64,000 nucleotides of DNA from contig NC_050469.1 in NCBI RefSeq assembly GCF_013373865.1, forward strand, positions 25,222,046 to 25,286,045, written 5' to 3'. The stretch comes from Monomorium pharaonis (Eukaryota > Arthropoda > Insecta > Hymenoptera > Formicidae). The notes under the pieces were generated by a model that saw nothing but the letters and a program-made list of their open reading frames with translations, searched no databases and was not told the DNA's origin. Both the position numbers and the translations under genes were made by a program. This document shows positions 1 to 12,290 of the stretch, one piece after another. Each line of letters begins with the position of its first letter. The stretch's first letter is position 1.

Positions 1-46
1 CAACACTTTCACGCGGTTGTGGTACCACTTGGTTCCCAAAAATACC
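1..46 (-). CDS. Su(var)3-3: LSD1/KDM1A histone demethylase, internal exon cut by the window edge
   Basis: This is the most downstream visible exon of the LSD1-type demethylase. Reading leftwards on the minus strand, an acceptor ending in gcag (AG at 48-47) is followed by GGT ATT TTT GGG, giving G-I-F-G-N-Q-V-V-P-Q-P-R-E-S-V before the edge. This fits the segment after ...CIAVLK in animal LSD1, where human KDM1A reads GIFG...VPQPKE. The phase (0) agrees with the exon at 614-826. The rest of the amine-oxidase domain, including the C-terminal FAD-contacting part, would lie beyond position 1. The exon is far too short to identify alone; the call rests on continuity with its neighbours. Confidence 0.85.
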
Positions 47-613
47 CTGCGACAGCAAAAACTTGTTTTAATCTATTCAATTTTTTTGCTTCCATAAAAT
101 ATACAAAGAGAATTACGAAACGTGTAAAATAATAATTGTCACTACGGGATATGTACGTCGCTGCGCTTAACTATTTGAAGCATACATTTTTCCTTACATA
201 TGAATTTCTTAAAATTTGGTATACAGGGATTTTTTAGTCGCTTACAAATATGGAGAAATTAATTTGCAAATCCGTACAATACGTACATTATCGCAAGAAC
301 ATGGGAAAAAGAAATAATAAAGAATCAATAAAATATACAACTTTTTACAACGTTAGTCCGTCATCTTGTATGTTAAAAATTTGTATTGAATCAATCGAAT
401 GTTGAAGTTTCAATCTCAGGATTTGGATTCGACGATTCAGAATATTACTAGGTATAAAGAAATCGAAACGAGACAAATAATTTCTTTTTAATTTTTTGAA
501 AGGTGTCATATATGCGATAACGTGCTTCAAACGATTAAACTGAATAAGACTGCTATACCATACGTCTCTTATCTTTCCCGCGCGCGCTTCGACTAGAAAT
601 TTCATCCACTTAC
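47..613 (-). other. Intron of the LSD1-type gene
   Basis: GT-AG intron on the minus strand, 567 nt and AT-rich. The donor reads GTAAGT (613-608) and the acceptor gcag ends at 47. Open frames inside it look like chance and I see no other feature. Confidence 0.85.
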
Positions 614-826
614 TTTCAGAACGGCGATGCAACGACCGACGATAACGTCGTCACTGACATTTTCCATTACGCAAGCCGCTTCACCGGCGACGAGGGCCAA
701 CAGGACCGGCGCCTTGTATAAGTTCCAGAACAAGAAGAGCTCGCCACGCGACGCGGTGGTACTTCCCACGTGACCGAACAAATTGGCCGTTGGATCCCAG
801 AAAATTCGCTCGAAGCATAGTACTAC
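614..826 (-). CDS. Su(var)3-3: LSD1/KDM1A histone demethylase, internal exon (amine-oxidase domain)
   Basis: A 213-nt exon (71 codons, phase 0 at both ends) beginning V-V-L-C-F-E-R-I-F-W-D-P and ending V-G-R-C-I-A-V-L-K. It contains F-G-H-V-G-S-T-T-A-S-R-G-E-L-F-L-F-W and A-L-V-A-G-E-A-A, which are hallmarks of the catalytic amine-oxidase-like domain of LSD1. LSD1 is a flavin-dependent nuclear enzyme that removes methyl groups from mono- and dimethyl-Lys4 of histone H3 and works with CoREST. The Trp of LFLFW corresponds to an active-site aromatic residue in the human enzyme. The acceptor is tctcag (AG at 828-827) and the donor GTAAGT (613-608). The match to animal LSD1 is near-continuous, so other amine oxidases are very unlikely. 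Confidence 0.95.
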
Positions 827-1735
827 CTGAGATTTAAAAAAAATTGCGGGAGTTATATCAAAATAAAAAAAAACAGTAATTTTTTCCCGAAATTCTAACA
901 TTGTGCGATATTTTTGTATTAAAACAAATTATGAGTAGAAACAGGCTGAAAAAAATTTGCGAACAAATAGCATAAAAAATACGAGAAGTAAAGATAAACT
1001 GATGCATCCTAGAATTTAACGTTAGTATTAAAATATAATAACTGTCCTATATGTAATAAATAATGTTATTTCTTCATTTCATCTGTTAGTAAAAAAAATG
1101 TTATTCGATTTAAATTTAAAGATAAGAGTTAAAGTTAATAACTAAGATGATAATTATTATAATATAATCTAACGTGTTCGTTTATCTTTGATACTTCTAT
1201 TAAATAATAAAATTGTTGAGAAAGAGAGAAATTAACTTTAATAAATTTTAATTTTTTAATAATTTAATTACTTGTCATAATTGCACGTATTTAACAAAAT
1301 CTTATTGAAATTAAATTTTATATAGCAAGTTACCGCATAATTAAATCAATTTTTCAAGATCGATGCAATTCCGATAAATTCTTTTACGTTAATACAATCC
1401 CACGCGTTTCGTAAAATTTCGCTTATTCGTTTCTTATCAATTGCGTAGCTGATAGCTTAATTTGTCACTGACGTACGTTAAACATATTCACTGAACCCTT
1501 CAATGTGGTCCTCATTCGTTAAAAGAACACACATTAATTGCTATTGAAATCTGCCACTGCGCGATCAGCGATAAGTCTTAATGCGTGATTATGCAGTCCT
1601 AATACCCTTACACTAACGCTCGACAGGACTGTCTGCCGTCCTTCTTGCGAGCGGCATAAATTAGACCGCTTTTGGGACGACAGCGACTCGTCGAAGGCTC
1701 ACACACAGACACACCACGCACACATAGAGGCTCAC
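827..1735 (-). other. Intron of the LSD1-type gene
   Basis: GT-AG intron of 909 nt on the minus strand. The donor GTGAGC begins at 1735 and the acceptor tctcag ends at 827. It is strongly AT-rich, and I see no gene or element in it. Confidence 0.85.
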
Positions 1736-2028
1736 CTTATTTAAATTGCCGAAGCCCAATCGTTGAATGGCTTGAGACTTCCAGTCCGGAAGCGGCGGAT
1801 TGAAAGTGACTCCGGAAGGCGGCGAGGAAGACTTGAGCACGCCGAGGGGTAGCGTAACCAGAACGGCGTCCGCTTTATAAACGGTGTGATTTGTGTGCGG
1901 ACTGCGGGAGGGTGTGGCCCACACTTCTACGCCATTTGGCCCGTATCGCACCGCCCTGGTGGCTGTATTCAATCGAATATCAAGTCCTTCCGAGAGAGCA
2001 ACAGGTACGCAAGAATAACCGTTGCGAA
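1736..2028 (-). CDS. Su(var)3-3: LSD1/KDM1A histone demethylase, internal exon (amine-oxidase domain)
   Basis: A 293-nt exon entered in phase 1: the first two bases complete a Val codon, followed by 97 codons. It reads R-N-G-Y-S-C-V-P-V-A-L-S-E-G-L-D-I-R-L-N-T-A and ends P-L-P-D-W-K-S-Q-A-I-Q-R-L-G-F-G-N-L-N-K. This matches the animal LSD1 stretch before the VVLCF block. The final Lys of GNLNK corresponds to the flavin-contacting active-site lysine (Lys661 in human KDM1A), and it falls exactly at the splice junction. The acceptor is cttgcag (AG at 2030-2029) and the donor GTGAGC (from 1735). Joined to the next exon it restores GNLNK-VVLCF. The preceding exons (SWIRM, FAD-binding N half, Tower) were not found further right. 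Confidence 0.95.
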
Positions 2029-3990
2029 CTGCAAGATAAAAGAGGCAAAAAGTGAATCAGTATTCGGATTCTATTGTAATATCGTACACCGTAGTAAGAG
2101 ATAGAGATTTTTACGATGTGTGTGTATATATATATATATATATATAAAAAATGCATGTACATTAGTATATGTATACGTATATATGTGATAGCGAGAGGAT
2201 CAACGAGGGACGCAATAAGGGGAATTCTTCCCGAGAAGAATCATTCGAGAAAGCGAGAAGATATCATTCGGAAGGGCAGTCACGTAAGGGCGCAAAATGG
2301 GACGGCGTTTAACGAACTAGGCTGCGTTAAGAGTTTCGTTATATCTCCCCATTCCTTTGATTTCGGCAGTATGCTGAATTGGCGTATCTCCGCGGCACGT
2401 ATGCCCCGGCTTTCACGTCGTGATAAGTAGATCGAGTCAAGAGGCTCTCGTTCGTTACACGTTCGTCGCGTATCAAAAGACCTCCCTCGTGAACTCCCTC
2501 ATAAATATCCGCTCCGCGCGGCGCAATATTATACTGGATGCAATACGGGCCCCATTATGACTTAATTGGATATTTCGCGTAACGTGCGCTTAAATCAGGG
2601 CACCTGACGCGGACCTAAATTCTCGTAAGCACATTCAAACCCCATAACATCGAGGCGTGTACTAATAATGATACACAGGCGTCTCCACTTAGGGGGTTAA
2701 TTATGTTGATGGCTACCACGGCGCTAACAAGCACTCTCTCCTATCGGCGCTGCATCCCATTTCAGAAATTTAAATTTACGCGTGCGCTATGTCAGGCTGA
2801 AAGCACGGGCTAATTTAAATTAGCACGTTTCGGAGAAGAGGGCAGGGGGTGTGAAGAGGGAGGGGGAGGAGGAGACGGCATGCCTATGCATTATCGTGAT
2901 ATTTCGAACGGCGGAATGCCCCTTGGAGGGACCGGCGGGTACATATTGATTACGCGTAACGTGTCGAACGTCCGCGAGATACGATCGACGAAATGTTGCC
3001 GCAACCTTGGCCGGCAGCTAATGATCAGTGCGTTCTATCGGGGTTCGTTCGTGGCGCTGCCATTACCTCTGGCGGCCGGAGGCTGTCGATGTTAACCGGC
3101 TGGAATCGATAAATCATGACACGTACGGCACGACGTCGTCATCAAAAATTTATGCCGCGCTGCCATAGTAAACGTAGCCGGAAATGTTCCCGAATGCCGT
3201 ACGTGTGCGCGACAGCTAATGACAAACCGGACGATGAATTAGTCGTTACATCGATCCCTCTCGTTTGTCTCGTTGAACGAATTAACGCACATATAATGTT
3301 GACGACGGCTGCAACGAAATATTTCGCAGATTCGATGCAGAGTCGCGAGTGCCATAAGTCTCCTAAAGAGTCTCCCTCTTCCTTCTTGAAAACTAAACGT
3401 TGCATCTTATTATCCACATATATCTATAGCTATCCTCTGTACAAAATCTGTTGAGAGCAAATCCTTCAAAAGTAAAAATACAATTTACAAATTTTTTTGT
3501 AAATTGCATAGTTTAAACGGTGAACGTGTTATTAATAATATTAGGTTATTTTACATGTTTGTAATAGCATCCTCAAACTGTTTTATTTTTTCTTTCTTAT
3601 ATTTTTTTTATAATGCAGTTAACGTAAAACCTCTATCGATAAGACAGACTGTAAGATGATGAAAATCATACAAGACATTAGAATAAAAATTAAATTTCGA
3701 AAACATAAATATCAACTAGGAAGTGTCTTCAATTGCTACGGTGTTCCCTTCAACAGAACGTCGGTACCATAGTGCCAATGTAAAACTGAGAAACAAATAT
3801 TTATCATGCTATTACTTTTTATGCAAAGGGGCATGGTTGAGTCAACTCAATTAGATATTCGATTATCGCGGGGTGCCTTTCGACATGCCCGACTGTACCT
3901 GACGTTGATTACAGAAACCGTTCATAATAAGTGGGAGAATATTCAACAGCCGTTACACCGGGGAATGATTCGAATTCACGAAAATTATGG
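2029..3990. other. Non-coding, presumed upstream intron of the LSD1 gene
   Basis: I recognise no gene here. By logic the first part must be intron upstream of the 1736-2028 exon, but I found no matching donor exon. The sequence is of mixed composition. A donor-like GTAAGT at 3990 on the plus strand follows an open frame from about 3806, but the frame resembles nothing I know. Confidence 0.5.
2116..2170. repeat. (TG)/(TA) dinucleotide microsatellite
   Basis: A short TG run passes into roughly twelve TA units and then degenerate TA-rich sequence. It lies in the presumed LSD1 intron. Confidence 0.85.
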
Positions 3991-4991
3991 TAAGTTGGGA
4001 TCCCTCCGTTTCTAATTTACGAGAATGGGAAATTAATTCCTCGCTACGAGGACGGACCAGCGATCCGAAATCATTAATGAAGAGGATAAATGATCCATTA
4101 ATCTCACTTTTTCTGATCGTACGTCGAGCATGCGAAGGAACTCGACGATGGTCGCGCGAGCCTCCGGGGCAGAGAGAAAGAGATGGAGAACAAGTGGACG
4201 TGGGTGAAGGAGGGACTCTTTGAATGCCGGAAGTTTTTCTCTCCGACGGAGGAGACGCCGATGAGTATCCTCGGCCGAGCGAGCCGCGCTCTCGTACGGA
4301 AAACGCGTTACTGCGAGCCCAGACTTTCGTCGGGACAAGGGAAAGGCAAATATTTAGAGGGCAGTCTAGCATAGGTAGCCGAGATCCGTTCCGCCGTAGG
4401 GTGGAACAAACACCGGCGACCCAGGGAAGGCTTCTCCCGTCGACTAAACGGGCGAGAGAGAAAAGGGGAATATACAACCCGGACGGATCCCGGCGAACAA
4501 GGTCCAGGACTCTCCGTCCGGCGCCCTTCTCCGGGGCACCTTTTCTCGTTCTATCTCGACCATCGCCGGCCCCATATACGCCACCCTCTCTCGCCCGCGT
4601 GTCTTGTCTTCCGTTTGATCTTTGCTCGCAGTATTTTTTGACGGCGAGTCGAACAATTTGTATGCCGCGGTGGTTTTCAATTTACATTTAAATTGGTTGC
4701 TTATGGCGTTCTGTCGTCTCAACGGGAGTCGAACCGAGAAGGCGGCGGAGAGGAGGAGAAATCGCCACCGCCGCCGCCCGTTGTACGGGCGTCGGGGAAC
4801 AGTCAAATACTGAAACGGCCTCGCGAACGTGTGGCGGAACTCTTGCCCGGGTTCAATGTACCGGCGCCGGTGCTTTTTTGCCGGATACGAGCGCCCGCGA
4901 GAGAGGAGCGCGAGCGGGGCGGCCGAGCAAGCGAGAAGAAAAACGAGACGAAAGGGCCGAGGGAGAGGGAAAGGAGATAGCCCGCCGCGAT

Positions 4992-5052
4992 GCTTTTCTT
5001 GTTCACCCATCCGTTATATCAACATTCCGAATCGCGACTCCCAAAGGTGTAC
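4992..5052 (+). repeat. 61-bp direct repeat, copy 1
   Basis: Begins gcttttcttg and contains cacccatccgttatatcaac. It aligns without gaps to 5639-5699 with 53 of 61 identities by eye. A run of CG dinucleotides follows within about 15 bp, as it does after copy 2. Confidence 0.9.
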
Positions 5053-5285
5053 GGCAGAACGAGCGCGCGCGCGCGCGAGGCCGAGAGGACGAGAAGAGCC
5101 GTCCGTTCACTTCCGCGCCGTGAAATTTCGGAAGTTCGACGATCAAACGACCTTTACCCTCCGCCTTTCAGTCTTGACGATCTGATGATTATGTCGAGAC
5201 GATGGCCCTCGAGAGAACGCCCTATGAGAGAGTAAATTGGAGAGGACGCAATATTCTCGTATGTCAAATTGTCGGGCGCGACACG

Positions 5286-5306
5286 GGGGGGTTCCCCCCC
5301 CCCCCC
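5286..5306. repeat. Poly-G / poly-C palindrome
   Basis: A run of G, then two T, then a long C run, able to fold back on itself. Such tracts are prone to length errors in sequencing, so the exact length is uncertain. Confidence 0.8.
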
Positions 5307-5638
5307 GGAGTCCCTTTTTCTGATCTCGCGCACGTAGAATTTCGTTCTGAAGTCTGACTTTGCTTCGAGTACCCTCCCCGAGATCGCTCGACACGGCTCG
5401 ACAGATTAGATTTACGTCAGGGCTCTCGAAAAAACTCCCCCCCCCCCCTCCCCGCGAGACGGAGAAGTTTACCATTTGAATGTAAACATAATGAAGCGCA
5501 CACAGACGCGATATAAATACGCCGGAAAGTACGCAGAGTGAAATTCGATACAAGAGTCGTGAGAGCTTTTTTTCCCTCCCTCTTCTTATTCCCTTTCAAT
5601 CTCGCACGTCTCGCGAAAGAGGTTCGCGCGCGGAGAGC

Positions 5639-5699
5639 GCTTTTCTTGCTCACCCATCCGTTATATCAACATTCTAAATCGCAAGTCCCGGAGGTATAC
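5639..5699 (+). repeat. 61-bp direct repeat, copy 2
   Basis: Second copy of the segment at 4992-5052, in the same orientation and 647 bp downstream, about 87 percent identical. The flanks differ except for a CG-rich run just after each copy, so the duplicated unit looks discrete. Confidence 0.9.
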
Positions 5700-5760
5700 A
5701 ACGCGCGCGCAGCTAAAGGCAACTGTTGATACCTTATAGATTGGAAACTTCGGTGGTGCG

Positions 5761-8640
5761 AGGTAACGCCGGAGATTTTCACCCCCTTAGCTTCGTGCAT
5801 CTCGCCCGAGCAGGCCCATACATCACTTTATTATCGCGCTGTAATTGTATTTTTCTTTTCTTTCTTTTCTTTTTTTTTTCTTTTTCAAACGTACCCCCGT
5901 TGCATCTCGCCTCCGCATCGCGATTCGACGTGCAATAATTCTTGCTATCGTTTCATCGATACGCGTTTCTACCGGTAATAATAATCTATGGCTAAACGTG
6001 CCCGCGCTCATTGTTTTATTGAAATTTGCTGTGGGACGAAGTTAGGCTGCGCCAACGCGAGGGAAACTCGGCACGGCGATAAAGAATAATTCGCGCAAAA
6101 GTTCCGTCTCTAACTTCGTAAATTCCATTTGGAAGTTCAAACGGGGGACTACCCATTGTTTATTGATTATTTTCTTAAATGCGTTTGCATGATTTAAAAA
6201 TTTCCTTTGCCTTGGTGTAAAGTTATCCCTGCTGAAGCCAAATCCGATTTCGCACACCTTATGTGGCAGGGTATACTACAGAGAAACTTTTATTAACTGC
6301 AATTTAAAAACTTCTTAGACAATCTGTCCAACAGGAGAGAGATACTTAACTTGATTCGAGCCATGAAAAATTTATCGCTGCATGCAATATACGCGTGTAC
6401 AAAATGTATTACCTACACAGAAAAAATGGTTTTGCTAAATATGTAAAAATTTAACTGGATGCACATCTAAAAATAATTTAAACCATCAAAATTATTTTCA
6501 TACTTTAATAAAGTCGTTTTCATGTACAAATAATGAAGCATTAATGTAATAGCTTTACTTTACGTTCGATAGTTAAACAAATTAAGTAAAAAGTAACACA
6601 AATATCATTCTGTATATTTATATAAAATTTTTTACGGAAGTAAAACGCAGCGTATTTCTCTGCCGACCGTTATGTCAACATTAATTAAACGTCGTGACAA
6701 TGTGGCTTGAGAACAGACAGAAAGCGGAGTGTGAGATTATCTCAGAAAATAATGTCAGTCGCGTCGTATGTTATTTGAGCGTGTACAATATGATATTGTG
6801 CATTGTCTATATTGTCAAAATCTGATATCTTGCATAATGTATGTATATCGTGAGAATGGATAAAATCGAAAGATAAAATCGTTAAATAATGTAATATTTT
6901 AAGTATTTATCTTCCAATTACGAACGCGTGGATCTAGAGGCTTTTATTCTCAAGTATACTGTTTTTCAAAGTTTATAGAACAACATATATTTTCATATAA
7001 AAGTATAAAAAAATAGAACTCAAAAATTTGATTGGCGACATTATATATCTATCCTATACATATATATATATATTCTACATATGTTGTATATGCAACTACT
7101 TTGAATCTCTGTTTACTCGTGAATTTAGCGACGATATTCTGTATAATATGTACAGATAAAGATAAAGCGAATTGTGAAATCACTTACAATATTTATGATA
7201 CTCCCCAGAGAAGTAAACGCCTGTGGAGGATGCAACATTCCTAGATCGTACTATTAAATAAGAAGATCGATATCAGGGACAATTTATTATGATTGTCACA
7301 CATTCTGTGCAAATGAGCATGTACACTCTTGTACAAGTATGTATTCTATGTTCTTACGAAACGATATAGAATGATTACGCATGCTATTGTAACATCTATG
7401 TAGACATTAGTTTTGCAATTGAGCCAAATTATACACGAGATTGCGGTATCAACTCCTGAAATTTCTAATATAATTACCATCATTAATTTCGTAATTAATT
7501 TTTTCACAGATATAATTAATATATCCGAACATTTCACGTAAGCATTAAGAAATAAATTTAAGCGGTACTTAGGAAAAAAAATTGTTTGATCTTTCAAAGT
7601 GTCTTTCTTGCAACCGGAACTTAAAAAATTTTTGGCCCTTAATTTAATATATTTTTCGCAATCAATCTCGCTCCTGCTTAAACACAATTTAAATAAATTC
7701 AAGTAATTTGCGTAAAAAGAAAAGAAAAACAAAACTTTCTCTCTTTAGGCGATAATTATCGCAAGACTGATTTGCGTTTGACCACGCTCCGCGCAAGTAG
7801 CCGAATTACTCCAAACCGGTTTAACGCGCTGAGACGCGCGGAGCATTTTACACCATACTGGCATAATTGGCAGCGAGCGCGAACGGTTTTAAGGCTACTT
7901 TGTACTTAATCGAGTTTTCGCGGAAGCTTACCGGGCGAAGAAGCTACGACCCCGACGAAATACGGAAGCCGCTTTCCAGGCTACGGTATACCGATAAAAC
8001 GGGCGTGGCCGCATTTGATAAATACGCACACGCGGCGGATGTGTAAATCGCTACAAGATATCGCGAAAATTGAACAGCCCATTAATTTAAGGGATATTAA
8101 TAAGTCGGAGTATTACGTGGCGCGCAACGCAGGACGGCCTAACAAACTCCAACGTTCATATTACCGGATGTATATGCATGTTACGTGCCGAAATATTTTA
8201 TAATTGTTACACCTCGCAACTTACCGAATTATCGGTAATCCGGGAAGGAAGAAAAAAAGAAGAGGGTATATACGCATCGTTCCGCCGGCGCATCGTGATG
8301 TATAATTATCGAAATGGCGAGCCGCTTATTAATACATTGTTGACGGGATGTAGACCGGTTAGGGAGGTAATCGATGTTCGCATGTATCTTCCGTGTATCG
8401 CAAATATGTAAATTTTAAACGAGGTGTTTCAAAATTACGGCCACTCTCAGTTCCACAAGCTTTCGTCAATCTGAATTCGATTTAGTTACGAGCCCGACTC
8501 TTGACATGAAAGTTTTATCGTCACTTCGAAATGAATTTTATCCGTTTCTCGCACATAACATTTGCAGCAAACTACTGTCATTTGCGGAAGATTTATGAAT
8601 ACAGAGATTTTTATACATTTAACGCTCTCCTTTTTCTGTT
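5761..8640. other. Non-coding, mostly AT-rich
   Basis: No gene recognised. About 6,040-7,740 is AT-rich with short TA repeats near 7,060-7,080; 7,750-8,420 is more GC-rich. An open frame on the minus strand at 7346-7732 is AT-rich and resembles nothing known. Confidence 0.5.
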
Positions 8641-9990
8641 AAAAAAAAAAATCATTTGAAATCTTTTCCTTAATTAAACAAAAGAGAACTTTTTGAATAT
8701 TTCTTTTTGTCTGTGAAAAGTAGAGAGATGCTAACGTTACCTGCGAGTTGTGCGAGTTCGCGGACAAGTGCATCGTCCTGTCATCTTCCGGATCGGCATT
8801 ATCGCCGGCGATGGACGACTTGCGGCGCGGTTAATGCGACGTCAGCGATTACGTCGCATCTCACTGCACCCCATTCGAGTGTAAAAGCGCAACTTGGAGA
8901 ACGCACACCGGGAGAACCGTCCCGCTCATAATTATCAAACGCGCCACCGTCTCCGCTCCGTTTGTCGCGGCCGGATAATTAAACCCAGAACTCCCGAGCT
9001 CGTTCGCCGCTATCGGTAGCTCCCCCGTTGCGTTACGGAGGATTAGGGAGGACCCCGTGGCAATTGCGAGGGCGGTAAGTGGATTAGACATTGGAACGGG
9101 GGATAAAGAAGTGGGCTAAAAGAGAAGACGCGAGAGACGGCAAGGCGGCGAGAAGGGCGGAAAGGGCGGCGAAAGCAGGGGAAAAAAATTGACGGAGCGA
9201 AGGAAGGAGCTTGCGAGAGTTCGCTCGCGCGACAAGAGGATATTCGAATACGGCTATACCGCGAGAGTAAATCGTCCCGTCCGCAAACGAGCAACGAGCT
9301 ACACAAGAAACGCATTTGCTTGTCCGATGGTGGGGGAGTAGAAGGCCCCTCCTCCCCTCCCGGATCCGACATGGCGCGGGGAAGGGGGATTTCCGGCCGC
9401 GAGAAAGAAACGACGGGGGTAGAGGTAGGTACAGCTCGACAGGGCCCCCATGGTAAGTCCCTTTCGCGCAAAAGGGGAGCTCGCTATCGACCGAGCTATC
9501 TCCCACCACCCGTAGCAGTTGCACCGTAATATATAGGCCGTATCTCAAGCCCGCAAATTGCCTTTTTAAACACAACAAGACGGCCGTGCTCCCTTCCTCC
9601 CTCTCCCTCCTCCCCTCCGCTCCCTTTCAATTTACGTGAGTTCCTTTTTCGCGTGCGCGGTCCATGCCGTTTGCCTCCGAAACCTCCCTTCTCCCTCCCC
9701 CCTCGGCGAATTCCCCCTCTACCATGTTTGGCGATCATACCTTCGCCACCCTTTGCCCCTTCGCCGCCATCGTCGTCGACGCCATCGACGACTTCCTTCG
9801 CGCACACATATCCCTCCACGTGTACGATCTTATGATTCTTGGAAAAAAGGCATGCCGTACATTATTGTTGCAATCAAATGGAATAATCGGATACTACGAC
9901 AGCATTTTGGCTATCGAAAGGAGGAACTCGTGCGAACTTTACCTTTAGTGAAGTGCCAAAGGGACTTGCGAGGGTTGCCTTGACAGCAGA
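8641..9990. other. GC-rich non-coding region with possible short exon
   Basis: A GC-rich patch in an AT-rich setting. At 8,720-8,821 both strands show short coding-like frames with splice-like borders, but neither matches a known protein. The frames at 9,043-9,983 come from purine- or pyrimidine-rich sequence. This could be a regulatory or 5'-UTR region. Confidence 0.4.
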
Positions 9991-11160
9991 AATTCTTAAA
10001 ATTTAACTACACTGAGAGACAAGCGTATTTGTGACTAGAACTGTATGGTAAAATAATTATGATTAATATTTTTATAAATTATTACTACTATAGTAATATT
10101 ATATTTATAGTTCTATCAATTATAAAAAAATTTTTACTCTAAATGATAGTTTCACACATTAATGTAGTATAAAATATCAAAATACGGATGGTAAAAAATA
10201 AAATAAAAGCTTTCATGTAGCAAATGCAATTGCAATTATAGTTATTAGATATAGTTATTACTCTTTTAACGCTGCGTTAAAAGACGCAATATTTTTTTTA
10301 TTCACGATTTAATCGCAATATACATCACAAATATATTGATTTTTTAAATAATTTTCCTGTATAAATTGACAAATATTAAAACGAATAAAAAACATATTTG
10401 CGTTTGTTTCTGTGTGAAAACAGCGACACGCATTATATCCTGAACGCGTATCCAATAGATATTGCGCTTAACGCAGAGTTAATATTCACTTTCTATTTAT
10501 GTAACAATAATTAATAGCTATAATTTATTACAGTTAAAACAACTATAATTATAATTAAATTATAGCAGTTATTTTTCCTCTTGGTACAATATAGTTTCAT
10601 TAACCTATAATACAATGATTCGATAATTTGGATTATGATAATTGTAAAGCGGTTTTTCAATCTATTATAGAATCAAGAATAGAAGAAAAACTGCACAAAT
10701 ACTCAATATTTGTTCAAGACACATAATTTAAACACGAGACTCTAATTGTAATGTCGAATAAAGAATATAATATCCAAATATATACATTTAATAATATAAA
10801 TACATATACGTCCATTGTATATTATCTACATGGTTAGAAAATAAATTTTGGTAGAAGATGTATTAAAGCGATAAGAGCGCAGTTATGAGTCAATAGATAT
10901 GTAAACGTCTCCTGCTTGCCTAAATGCATTGACAGTTTGAATAGGCGTCGGTATTTACATGCTTGTACATATTTCTTTTCTCTTGGTAAATTTACATTGT
11001 GCCGTAGATCAAATGGCTGGCGGGGTAAATATGTGTTTTGTTCGTGGCTGTGTTTTGGGATCGTGAGATTTATACACGTCTCAAACGGGCGTTTCGAGGT
11101 ACGAGAGAAACGTCGCGAGAAAATATAGTACGACACGGCGGATACGTTTATCGGGCCGTC
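9991..11160. other. AT-rich gene desert
   Basis: Strongly AT-rich with frequent stops in all frames. I see no gene, tRNA or mobile-element ends. Confidence 0.6.
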
Positions 11161-11752
11161 GATCTATAGTGTTACGAGTTGTCGCACATTACAAATGTGA
11201 ATTAAGATTATTGAAATAATTTTAATTCAAACTATTCAATTGTTAAAATACGAATTAAAATTGTTGCAAAATTGCCTACCGTATATAAAAGGTAGGAAAG
11301 ACACATATTTATCGTTATACGATTCGCACGAACGAGAATAGCATGAAGTGTGTCAGAGCAGTTTGCGTTTGTATTATATCGCATAATACCCTTCCACGTA
11401 AATGCAATGGCGACCTCGAAACTGCACAGCGAGCTAGAAAAGTCATCCACGTTCGCCGGAGCAGAGTGCTTACGTGCGACGAGAAGACAGGCCGATAACC
11501 GAGTCGATTTTCTTATTGCGAGAAAGTACCTGTGTCATCGGAATACTCGCGTGCAACGTAATTTGATCTGATTAAAAACGTAGGACGTTCCAAGGTACTC
11601 GTCCGCGCGTGAAAAAATGCGCGTCTCGAGATTTCAATTTGCAGAAGATGTGCCCGACGGTGGCTCATTCAGACGAAATAATTAGAGAATGTAAAAAAAA
11701 ATAAAACGAAAAACCTACAGAATTTTAATCGTAATAAGACGTCAAGGATGAG

Positions 11753-11756
<4 letters not shown>

Positions 11757-11816
<60 letters not shown>
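11757..11816. repeat. (TC)n microsatellite
   Basis: About 30 uninterrupted TC units. Translated frames through it (Arg-Glu or Ser-Leu runs) are artefacts. Confidence 0.97.
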
Positions 11817-11819
<3 letters not shown>

Positions 11820-12258
11820 TCCCTCTTTCTTTTTTCTCTTTCTCTCCCTCTTTCTCTCCGCAACGGCGGAAGAAAAATGGGCTTACCGTGTGGTTAAGCG
11901 ATCGCGCGGTTGACTCGACAAGATTGTCGATTTATGTTTACATACTCGTTTTACGCGAGACCTCGATAATTAGAGTAGTTACCCCGTGCCTGGTACGTAA
12001 CGTACACGTAAAGGGGAGATGCCCCGGATGCGGCCGGATGATGCCGACCGAGGATTTAAAAATGGAAGTACGAGGAGTGCCGAAGGTTTAAACGAGGGGC
12101 GATTAATCCCTCCGGGGAACGCGGCTTGAAATTGGCGTATAGTCTTCTGTGCGTTATCTTCGATCGTAAAGCATCGTCATCGGCCTGATACACTGCGCGG
12201 ATCGCGCGCGCGCTTATTCATCCTCTTCACGAGTCAGTATAACCGCGACGTTCCGAAT

Positions 12259-12260
<2 letters not shown>

Positions 12261-12289
<29 letters not shown>

Positions 12290-12290
12290 T
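12261..12290. repeat. Poly-C followed by (TC)n
   Basis: A short C run leads into about 12 TC units. Confidence 0.9.

Larger units (their letters stand above)
3991..5760. other. GC-rich, low-complexity non-coding region
   Basis: Purine-rich and CpG-rich sequence with many overlapping open frames on both strands. Such frames are expected where stop codons are rare, and none resembles a known protein. It holds a 61-bp direct duplication (4992-5052 and 5639-5699), a (CG)n run near 5070, and poly-G/poly-C runs near 5286-5306 and 5437-5451. Confidence 0.5.

Noticed and set aside
4715..4750. A tRNA B-box-like sequence on the minus strand (ggttcgactcc)
   Set aside because: The T-stem does not pair properly and no A box or acceptor stem is visible. 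No tRNA gene was found in the window.
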